Assembly: GCA_025667525.1 (NCBI GenBank)
Contig: CM046882.1
Span: forward strand, 523,678,618-523,742,617
From: Glebionis coronaria
Lineage: Eukaryota > Streptophyta > Magnoliopsida > Asterales > Asteraceae
Direction of reading: 5' to 3'
Length of the DNA: 64,000 bases
Below, in pieces: positions 1 to 10,500 of this stretch. The position numbers were made by a program, and so were the translations under genes. Position 1 is the stretch's first letter; each line of letters starts with the position of its first letter. The notes under the pieces were generated by a model, which searched no databases, was not told the DNA's origin, and was given only the letters and a program-made list of their open reading frames with translations.

Positions 1-2400
1 TATAACTTCCATTTAAAATGACCAAATTACTTAGTTTCTTTTAGATTGTCTTTCTAACATTATTATAACAACTCTAAGAATTCATTATAACAAGATCAAA
101 GAATAGCTAACATAGAAATTACCTAGGTAGCTCCAAAATGACTCTTTATGGCTTCCTATGAGCACAACTTGCTATCAAAGCTTCAAGAGCTTCAATGGCT
201 TCCTTCTAGACCTGGTTTTTGGTCTTATGGAATGTCCTAGGAATTTTATAGAAGTGGAAATGGATAATGGGTAGGAGGTTAAGAGAAAACAGGGTGCAAG
301 TTGGAATGAAAGGTTTAGGTTGCTATTTATAGTATTTTCGACCAAGTTAAGGGTGTAAACGTGTAAGCTCGGTACTTTAGTGACTAAGGGATGATAGGGA
401 AGGTCTATGAAAGTCTAGGAATGAGTCAAGAAGCCTAGATTCAAACAAATCTTTAACTTGTGGCTAAATGGAGGTGACGTCATATATAGGATTGGAATGG
501 TGATGTGTAGCACACAAGTAGGTGCATCACCTACTTATAAATATCCCAAAATATCTATTAGTACTTATCCTAAGTTTAAAAATGGTAGGGAAAGGTTTGA
601 AATGAGTTTTTGGAGGGAAAAACCTAGCCGGATAAAAAACTAGGGCTTCTAACTTTATACTTTGTGATTTTTGGTAATTAAGGGTTTAGGAATGTGATTA
701 GTGATGGATTATGGTTTAATTAGCGTATATACATTGTAATTAAGAAGTTTGGGTCTTTAGTTTGGAATTTAACAAAGGTTTGATGTGAAAATGGGAAGAA
801 AACTTAGGCGGGTTAGGGTTTCTAATGATTTATGGTTAAGTCTTAGTAAAAGTGATTATCCTTCAATTAGATATTGATTTAAACTCATTTTATACTTCCT
901 ACATTGTCCTCAATGTGCTCATGAAGTCCCTACATTGGTTTTACTAAGTTATTCTAATTAAACATGTCCAAAGGGTGAAATTACCTATTTTGACCTAATT
1001 TACAAGTCATGCATTAAAATCTTGTACCTTGTGCATTAGGGTACTTGTACATTGTCTTAATATAATCTTATAACCTTAATGAAGTCATATGAGTGATTGT
1101 AGACTTGTCCTAAAAGATTAGGTAGTGATTTTATGTAGATTTCTTAATATAAAGGTTTTTAGGTCATTAATCCTAATGACTTTCTATCTTAGGTAATTAG
1201 GGTTTATATCTTTATGTACACTTATTCTAAGGCTTATATGATATGTTTATGACTTCTATGGTTTCTAAATTCTTAGTTTAAGGGTTTATATAGGTTTACC
1301 ATATTCTAGGGATGATTATGGGAGCTTAAGATCCTATGTTTTGATAACTTGTACCTTATGCTTTATTAACTTGTAAGTTAACTTGAAATAAATGTATATC
1401 CTTAATATGATACTTAGTTGAGTTTCTAAATAAGTGCTTATTTACGTTTTGAGTGATGTAAAATGACGTTTTGTAAAAGTTAGATATGAGTAACTTTTTG
1501 AAAATTGAGTAATCTTATTTGGTGTGTGGCCCACAAAAATAAGACAAATACATATACTACCCTCTCATTTAATTTTTATGTGGTATGTATTTATTAATAC
1601 AAATGTCCATTTTTGTGATTTTACTTATAAACTAACAAAATAGTTAAATTTAATAAACACTATTACTATATCAAATAGTATAAGTAAATCCAAACATTAT
1701 TTTTTAAAATCACGTTTTCTGAAAGTTGATTTTCTCATTATCCATTTACAAAACAGATAAGCTATTTTAAATGAACAATTCCAAACACTCCTTTAATAAG
1801 CAAAAAATAAGTATAATAAAAAAACTTACCATCACCGACTTGTACGGATGGGTTAGATGATTATTCGACCTTTAGTTTGGTCTTGCTAGCCACATATTCA
1901 TCTCAAATATCTATCAATCGTGTGAATATGAGGTAAAATTAAAGTTAAGGTTAAATTAGATCAAGAGATAAGATGAGAAATGGTGGCATATGGTGGATAG
2001 ACGCTTGTTTCTTCTTTTTTTATTTTTTTAAATAAAAAAGGTTTATTTATCTACACCGTATATGTATATGAAAATGAAAGGTCGCGATATGTTCAACGAG
2101 TTTGGTTTTTTTGTCTATATGAAACCTTTGGTTTTTGTCCAGTTACGCAATTGGACGGAACTCGCTAACACTGATGTATCTTTTTTAATTAAAGCCCGTT
2201 TGTTTGGTGTTAGAAATCACAATGACTATGAGTTTGATAAATTAATAAAATGTGAGGAGTTTAATTATGTTAGGTCTACATGAAAAAAGAAAAAATAATA
2301 ATAAAATATTTTAGTTTGAGATGTGATGTGAAAAAACAAATTAAAATAATACTAATTAATAAAAAAAGCACACTTCCATCCTCCTTTAGCATTGATTCCT
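1..2400. other. AT-rich non-coding stretch, possible minus-strand LTR or promoter
   Basis: I see no credible gene. The short open frames lack domain signal and have random composition. On the minus strand a clean TATA motif (CTATAAATAG, plus positions 323-332) is followed by a pyrimidine-rich, leader-like sequence running towards position 1. That layout would fit the promoter/R-U5 part of an LTR lying in minus orientation and extending off the left edge. No partner LTR or primer site is visible, so this is only a suggestion. Confidence 0.35.
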
Positions 2401-2417
2401 GTTCAAAAGAAATCATT

Positions 2418-2557
2418 TTTTTTTAGAACGGCAATTTTTTACAACTCACATTAACTATCTCACAATTTATATCTCACATGTCTCCACCGAGACTTGAACC
2501 CACAACCTTAAGGTTAGAGGGCCACTCACATACCGCTAGACCAAGAGGCCTTTGGTT
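2418..2557 (-). mobile_element. tRNA-derived SINE with 17-bp target-site duplication
   Basis: Read on the minus strand, the element starts with a tRNA-like head. An A-box-like TGGTCTAGCGGTATG is followed about 35 nt later by a B-box-like GGTTCAAGTCT, and the element ends in an A-run (the T-run at 2413-2424 on plus). It is flanked by perfect 17-bp direct repeats at 2401-2417 and 2558-2574 (GTTCAAAAGAAATCATT). The pol III boxes, A-tail and duplication together make a SINE much more likely than a tRNA gene. It lies downstream of the nucleolin-like gene. Confidence 0.85.
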
Positions 2558-2628
2558 GTTCAAAAGAAATCATTGATTCACTTTTTCATTTCTAATAACG
2601 GGTCACACTATACAAACCAAACATTAGA

Positions 2629-2954
2629 AGAGGGATGCGCTCGACTAATCTCGTTCAGAACCCGTCCCGATTTAATACTTCCGATTTTTTCCCGATCTAA
2701 AAAAATTATGTACCGATCCCGTACCGAACGAGATTCGAGTATCGGTACCGGTACCAAAAAATCGAGATTTTCCCCCCTTTTTTTAGAATTTCCCAATTTG
2801 GTACCGGTCCCATACCGAATTAGTGGTCCCAGATTTTTTCACTTTATTTTGTAGTCCCGGTCCCGTACCGAACAGTATTCGAGTACCAAGAATCGATACG
2901 GTTCCAGATACAATTCGGATTCGAATTCAGGATTCGGGTCAAAATGCTCGTCCT
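2629..2954. mobile_element. hAT-like MITE rich in GGTACCG/CCCGTACC motifs
   Basis: The ends are AGAGGGATGCGC on the left and, reversed, AGGACGAGCATT on the right, resembling the plant hAT-MITE end TAGGGATGAGCA. Near-identical 8-bp repeats flank it (ACATTAGA at 2621-2628, ACATTAAA at 2955-2962), the duplication size expected for hAT. The interior is a run of self-complementary motifs such as GGTACCGGTACC and CCCGTACCGAA. It has no coding capacity. Confidence 0.65.
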
Positions 2955-3195
2955 ACATTAAAATCATTAAATAATTTCATTACTTGATTCCATTACCATT
3001 AAACAAACGGCCCTTAAAATACCGTTAAAAACATATAAACAGTATAACTTATAGTTATATGCACCACCCATACTAGAATCGAACGAATCCATATTTTAAA
3101 GTAACTGACTAGCCAACATATTACACATACCATCCGAGAACACCGAAAACGGATACAATTTAAAGTGTATTGAAGTGATTGTATACCATGTTCAT

Positions 3196-4534
3196 TTACG
3201 AGCCACGAGGACCTCGACCTCTGCTATTACCATAGCTGCCACTAAACCTACCCACGTGACTGCTGCTAAACCCACGACCACTATACCCACTTCCTACACT
3301 CCGGACGCCACTGGAGCCATTTCCCCGACCCCAGCTGCCACTGGAGCCATTTCCCCAACCCCAGCCGCCACCAAATCCAGGACTTGCCGCCCTAATTGCG
3401 CCATAACTAAAGGCATTTGCTCTGCCCCAGCTGCCACCACTATATCCACCGCTACTAGACCCACTTTCCCTACTTCCACTAGTACCCCACCAGCTACCAC
3501 CATAACTTCTTTCACTATGCCAGCTAATGTTACCATAACCACCTCGTCTGCTGCTACGCCAGTCGCAACCAGACCCACTTTCTCTACCTGAACCGCTTTC
3601 TGTACGGCAGCCACTAGTTTCTCTTCCTGAAACATATCCTCTGCCGCCCCCACCACTAGCAGAGCCACTTTCTCTGACCCACGCGGCATCACCAAAACCA
3701 TATCCAGATCCTTCACCTCTAAACCTCGTCTTCGCTTCCTCAACAACTAGCTTGCTGCCTCCAAATTCTGATCCATTAAGTCGTAGAGCTTTACCAAATG
3801 CATAATTGCCCGCAAAGTCGATAAAAGCAACTCTACACAAAAACAAACAATACCACCACTTTAATCAATAAACTCAGCTAACAGGGGTACAGGTTGATAG
3901 TTGCCACTAGTCTGTAAGTTTTTATAACGTATAAGATGTTCCAAATATTAGTTTCTCCAATCATATTAATTTAAAATGTAAGAAAAAGACGGCGCTTGTA
4001 GATGAATCCACCCGTTTTGGCCACCTATATAAAATCAAAATCCCAACGCATTAGGGACAAGTTTACAAACCCTCTAGGAGCCCCGGAGACGAGATCTTTG
4101 GGTATTGCCAAACGTGTTATCTCTCCACATTTCTCGAAATGCTCTATAAGTGCTATCCTAATCTGCAAAACAAAAAAAAAATAAAAACTCAAAAGGAGGC
4201 TTGAAATTTATTCTGACAAATGCAAGTATTAATGTATGATTTCATGGTAAATAGAACTTACATTGTCATAACCATCACTTGATTTAAATCCCCGTACATA
4301 TACACTTTTCACTTGAGTCTCACCTCCCCTTTGACTAAAGTTGTCCATTCTACAATGATTCATAATATATGACGCTATTATTAGCTCACAGTTACTTGTC
4401 TAGCTGAGATTTTTTTAAAGTATATTCCCGGCAAGATACCTGCTGCTACCCCGAGTGTATGCACCACCTCGTTCCCTCGCCAACTCAATTTTCACTCGCC
4501 GATCATGTATTAACTGATTGTTAAGTTTCAGAGC
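3196..4534 (-). CDS. Nucleolin-like gene, exons 10-13 (RRM3 and Gly/Ser/Arg tail)
   Basis: Exon 10 (4440-4534) ends RRM2 (ALKLNNQLIHDRRVKIELARERGG). Exon 11 (4262-4349) holds RNP2-like KSVYVRGFKSS. Exon 12 (4071-4162) holds IRIALIEHFEKCGEITR. Exon 13 (3196-3832) opens with RNP1-like RGVAFIDF and LNGSEFGGSKLVVEEA, then a 176-residue tail rich in Gly, Ser and scattered Arg (RESGSG repeats, SRGRGPRGS at the end). Plant nucleolins end in a GAR domain; here Ser replaces many Gly/Arg, so it is a diverged GAR tail. Confidence 0.88.
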
Positions 4535-7500
4535 CTGGAATCATTGGTTTTCAATGACTATAACTCAAGAAACAACATTACATGTTCTCCTCACCCCACC
4601 GCTTTCGTATATTTCAATGTAGAACCGACAAACCAATCCGAACCGACCGAAACCGAACCGACAAACCAAGCTGAACCGGCCAAAACCGAATGGATCATTT
4701 TCGGTTCGGTTTTCGGTTTTGTATATTTATGTCAATTTTTCTCGGTTTGGTTCGGTTTCGATTTTGCTCGGTTTAATTCGGTTCGGTTTTCGGTTCGTAT
4801 ATTTGTCAAAAGCGGCTTCGGGATGGGTTTTTTCGGGTCGGCTCGGTTTTCAGTCGAAAATAAAAAAAAACTATTGATGGTCAAATGGCATTACCTCTTG
4901 GGCTGCTTCAGCAGTGGTAAACTCAACGCGTGCCCAGCCCAAGAATCGGTCATCTCTAATTGCAAAGTTGAGTTCAGCGATTTCACCAACATCTTTGAAG
5001 AACCCCCGCCTATTAATTGGAAACAATTACATGTCAAAAACAGAACAGAGAAAAAAATCATCCTACCAAGTAAGTTGCAAAAGGCTTAAGCAGAAAAGTT
5101 CTTACACATCGTCTTCTTCAACAGAAAAACTTAAATTGCCAAGAAACAATGTTTTGGATACCGACGAAAGAGAAGTCGGTTCAGCCTTTTCCGTTACCAA
5201 ATCAAGTCTCACTGGATGATCAAGTAACAACTCATTGTTAAGTTTGAGAGCCTGTAATATATATAAGGGTGATCAAAGATCAATGTAATCATTTGTCATA
5301 ACTTCATCTAAATGGAAAGAATTATATGTAGATATCAAACATTAACTAAGCAAAAGAGCAATAAATAGAATTATAAGAAGCAATAATGACCTATACTCGA
5401 GAAATAGGTTAGTGAAAGTCCCAATATCACGACTAGTAACAAGTATAAAAACAGTTAAGTAAATGCAAACATAGGTATTTCCTTTTCAAACGTGTAATAT
5501 CTTTATTGATAAGAAAGAAAGAATTACAAAGTGTTGCACGGAAGAACACTTGTTGAATGACAATAAAGTGCACTCTGACAAAACAAACTTAAACACAGAT
5601 TTAAGTTTGCAAGTGAACTAATAAAGTCCCTCTTTAGAATCAGCGACTAGTTGTAAGTTCCAAGTAAATGCACTACAATATATACACAGAATTAATACGT
5701 AAGGATTCACATTTACTCTTCGACCAACATTCCCTTCTATAGTGGGTACGAGGATGTCTTCTTAGTGGGGTGATTGACCTGTCAAACATCTGGTGGAAAA
5801 GTACTTCTTCCATTTAATGCTTCGATTCTTTGAAGCATAACAAGTATGCTTTTGTAGACTTTTCAATTGTTTACGTACTTTCACCAACTCATACTTGCAT
5901 TGACTTTTAACAAAATGCATATTGTCCTGCTCTTTTGCATCTTTGAAAAGTCCCATCCAAACACTTCAGAGTAAACGAGTCAAGTCAGAGAGTTAATTGA
6001 GTTGATGGTATCATCAACCCCTCATGAACTTTTATTCATCAGCGTTGCTCCATCTACATACTAGCTCACTTGAGTATGAACGAATATGTCTTCACATAAT
6101 CTTCGGATTCCTTGACAATGTCTTTGACTTGAACAATCGTTGAGGTTGCTCGTTGAATCTTTGTCAGCGAGTCTTCTTGAGTTGCTTTCTTGACTTGGTG
6201 TAATTTATGTTTAAATCTAGACACAGGCCATTGGGCTTTGAATTAGCCCAGCAATCTCCTCATATTTGAATATAAATTATAGGTTAATGGCCTCAAACTG
6301 TATCTAACTTGCCAGTTTTTCACCAGTTTGTACTTGAAGATCCACTTGGAACAATGGTTTTACCATAAGGAGCTGAACTAGTATCTTTCTATCAAACTAA
6401 TTAAGTTCTTCTTGCATAGCAATAACCCATCTTTCTTTGAGAGCCTTTGATACCCTTTTAGTTTTTAGGTTCAATCTCTGAAAGGATGTAGTAGTGTCTC
6501 TTAATTTTGCTTCGTGTGGTTACACCCACTTGATGGTTCTCCAATTAACTAGATTTATGTGCCTATCTCTAGACCATCTATCTTGAAGGGCAGGAACTTC
6601 AAGGTTAGATTGAGTTTTTGGAGGGAGTTGGTATACCATGCTTGAGGGAAGGTAAGGTTTCATTGATTGGTGTGTCACGTTCAGTCAAGATGGTTTCATG
6701 GGTAGTTGTGAGAGGTTCGATGTTTAGGTTATTTGTAAACAAGGATCAAAAGTAGGAAGATATTAATGAAGAGCATGGTAAACTATGATCCTTCGTTGGT
6801 TTCTTGGGAATGGTATATTCATCATCATAGAAATGATCTTGATTCATTGAAGTTGCATCACTTCTCTTCTCGAGATTATAATAAAAGTTTCCTCCATTTG
6901 TTTATCTCAAAATGAAAAGTGAAGCGGCTAAATGCATCATGTCATTTATTAGAAGAATTGAGAACTTAAATGACATGAAGGTAAAGAAGCCTCGAAGTAA
7001 TAATGGAACTGAGAAATTTTCCTAAGTGATCTTTGTGATTGTGAATAAAGATTTGGCAGCCAAACACAAGAAAGTGACATTTGGTGCCCTACCATGGAAC
7101 ACTTTTTTGGGTAATACATTGCGAGCCGACTGATCCAAAGGCGACTACCCTTTTGGATAGCCCGGAGCCGTCGCAGGTGAACCTCCGTGGCCACCCCCAA
7201 ATGTACACACCTAGTGAGGTTTGAACCTTTGACCTCTTGTTTGAAAGTCAAATACCTTACCACTAGGCCATTTGGTGATGGAACACTTCATAAGAAGTCA
7301 TGTATTTTCACAATAATTGATATATTTTGAGTAAAGCATGTGATGGCTTCACCCCGAAATTGTTTGGGCAGACGAACCTATTTATCATAGACCTTTTTGC
7401 CTACTAATCCATGGACATTGAACCCACCTCCACACAGACTCAAACTAAGGAGGTTGGCGTGACCATTTTGCTTGTTTGCACATAGTCACAAGCCTTTTGC

Positions 7501-10500
7501 CATTAGACACCCCTGAGTAGTTAAGTCGCTCTAGTATAGAACTATAACTACCTAAAACATGCAAATACCAATACCAACATCCACTAACTAGCTTAATACC
7601 AAAATTTCTTTCCACTAATTAACAATGGCTTAGCACATCTAAAAATAGATGCGGCAAATTTTGGTCGATTTGATTTATCTATTGTATTTGGCTGTCCAAA
7701 TGGGTAAAGTAAAAGCGTTTCTTATAAAAAAAAGTCAAACTGATTTATAAGTCGCCCAAAGTTTACTCCAATACTTGCAAGTTAGAACCACCTAAATCAC
7801 CAATACTAGAATGATAAGTGTTGGCCAATCAACAGAAACTACATCATATGACAAGAATTATACAATTGCCACCTCTATTTACAAAAGTTGGTTACCTTAT
7901 TCAAGAATTAGTGATGAAGTTTTGTAAACCATCATTTAAGTGCAAAACTTAAAAGCCCCCTCGATCAATTATCAAAAGCGTATTGAGAGATTGTTCTAAA
8001 GCATAAAATTTTAAGCTTATACCTCATCAGCAGCTTCAGCGGTAGTGAATTCAACGTGCCCATGACCCGCAAAATGGTCACCTTTAGTGTCAAAGTGGAC
8101 TTGAGCAACTTCACCGACATTTTTGAAGAAAATTTTCCTATAGAATTACTACTTGTGAGATACGGTTTTACGCAATAAAGCTGCAAAAAGGTCACAGTAA
8201 ATTAAGTACATACAGATCTTCTTCTGTGGTTGATAAACTTAAGTTGTCCACACGCACAATGGTTGATCTTGTGCCCTGAGAAGTTATTGGAGTTTCAGGA
8301 TGCAATATTTAGCATAGAATATGTGTTATAAAGTTCCCTCAACGATTTAAGCTAACCAAAGTGTTCTTACACTTTTCAATGGGGATTTTAAGTGTCGTAA
8401 ACTATCATCTCCGGCTGCTTTCTCATACTCATTAGAGATGGACTCTCTGTTTGCATCAAGTGTAGTTGTTTCTATAGACACCTCAACCTACAAAACGTTA
8501 TTCCTCATTCGACTTTACTGAATAGAATGAAAAAACCTATAATCACTGAGATGGAAATATTTATCATACTTACACTTGTCCTTACACGTTGGTCATCTTC
8601 CTTGTTGGAACTGTCAATATCTATGTCTTCATCCTTAGGCTCATTAGAAATGCTAGAGTTTTTCATGTCTGATGCAGCTGTTGTTGCTGACTGCGTAGAT
8701 GGAGGAACTTCAACCTACATAGATAATTAAACCATCATTTAATCACTGAAAGAATGTAACGACACTGAAATGAATCGAAACATCTTCAATCAGATCATAC
8801 ATTTTAGCCCACACGAAACGATTTAGAAAAATTAAGTTACTTTAGCTTAGCCCCCCATGACTAGCCCGAGAAGATGCGATTTTAGCGTAAATTTTCTTCG
8901 ATTTTGAGCGCTTTTCGAAAATGCCCCCCACCCGTAACTCAAATTACCCCCCACCTACATATTAAAACCCAACACTCAACGCTCTAACACCATATAAATC
9001 CCTAATTTCTAAGTAATAATGCATTGGAATTGGGATCTAATCTAATCCAGCTATTGCTTACATCAAAACTAGAGTTTAGTTTAATTTCAGTACGTATTCA
9101 TGATGGAGGTGCACCCTTCACTTTTTTTTAAGTTGAAAATATCATATGAAAGATAAGTATTTTGATAAAGTATACTTGAGAGTGCAACAAATAATCTATA
9201 ATAGTTAGACAGAAAATGAAATTCTCCCTTTTTATCAATGATTTGACTCCTATCATCAGGCTCTTGTTTGCAATATTGCCACGTGTAGTTAAAAAGAAAG
9301 CTAATGCATTCCAGACCCTATGCAACGACAATGTATGGAGATGACTCTCCACCACCAATTGTCCTTGTTACCTACTAACGGCTGGCTTACTGAAACCACA
9401 CTTGCTGGGGCAGAACCAGAAAAGTTTTGCTCGAGGGGGACACTTTGATACTCCATGTCTCATAATTATAGTCCACTGACAAAAAACATGTAGTTTAACC
9501 ACTTTTTCACCCTTTCTCTCTCTTACTTTTTACACAATGACAAATTTACCCTTAACCAACTAATTTACAACTTCTTTATTTTTGTAATAATACGAGGGTG
9601 ATATGGTAAACTTAATCTATATTTGGAAGTGCACTATTAATTTCGATAGTATACTGAACTATAATTTTGGGACTGAGGGACTAACTTTTAGAAACAACAC
9701 GACAAAGGGGGACGTAATGTATTCCTAATACAGTCTTCCATGGATATGGAAATGAAAAACATGGTACAACAAAATGAAATGTCAAATGAATAGAATAAAG
9801 CATGTAATGGAATAAATAATGTAATGTAATAATTCATTACCATTATTAATCATGTTCGGTGTGTATGTGTACGATAAGATGTAGGCTATGTTTGGCAAAA
9901 CTAGAAGCTGTTTGCTAAAAATAAATCTGTTAATTTTAATAAAAGTGTTTGGTATATTATCTGTTAACTGTAAAGGTAAGATGTAAAATGACTTGAAAGG
10001 ACATCTTTTAATAAATTATAATATGGTTGGACGTTGGCTATGTTTGGCAAGAGCTTTTATAAAGCTTTTTTGGAGCTGTTAGCTTTTTTGTTAAAAAAAC
10101 AATCTAATAGCTCTGTTTGGTACAACAATTTTTAAGAGCTGTTAGCTTTTTATTTTCACCAAGTAGCTCTTAAATAAAAAGCTGTCTGATACAACTTTTT
10201 AAATTGTCAAGAGCTGTTAAACAACCATGTTATAATTTATTTAAATATGTCCTTTTAAGTCATTTTACAATTTAATTTTTACAGTTAACAACTAATATAC
10301 CAAACACTTTTATTAAAAATAAAGTTTTTTAGTAAACAGCTTACAGCTAACAGCCTACAGTTAACAGCTTACAGTTAACAGCTTACAGTTAACAGCTTAC
10401 AATTAACAGCTTACAATTAACAGCTTACAGCTTACAATTTACAGCTAACTTTACCAAACATAGCCGTTATATCATTAATTTACAGCTTTAAAAGCTCTTG

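Larger units (their letters stand above)
5252..8022. other. Intron 7 of the nucleolin-like gene, filled with old insertions
   Basis: This 2,771-nt intron separates the last exon of RRM1 from its final beta strand. It holds a decayed Copia pol fragment, a SINE inserted in that fragment and a possible second SINE (separate entries). Positions 5253-6290 contain no recognisable domain. A minus-strand open frame at 5762-5956 (64 aa, Lys-rich) matches nothing I know. Confidence 0.7.

Noticed and set aside
2430..2560. tRNA gene on the minus strand
   Set aside because: A and B boxes are present but no cloverleaf arms close, and flanking direct repeats plus an A-tail show a SINE. The same applies to 7105-7277.
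3175..3591. Plus-strand Thr/Ala/Pro-rich frame of 138 aa
   Set aside because: It is the antisense shadow of the Gly/Ser/Arg tail exon of the nucleolin-like gene; codons complementary to Gly/Ser give Pro/Thr/Ala.
5762..5956. 64-aa minus-strand frame in intron 7
   Set aside because: No splice sites in phase with the neighbouring exons and no recognisable domain; exons 7 and 8 join in phase without it.
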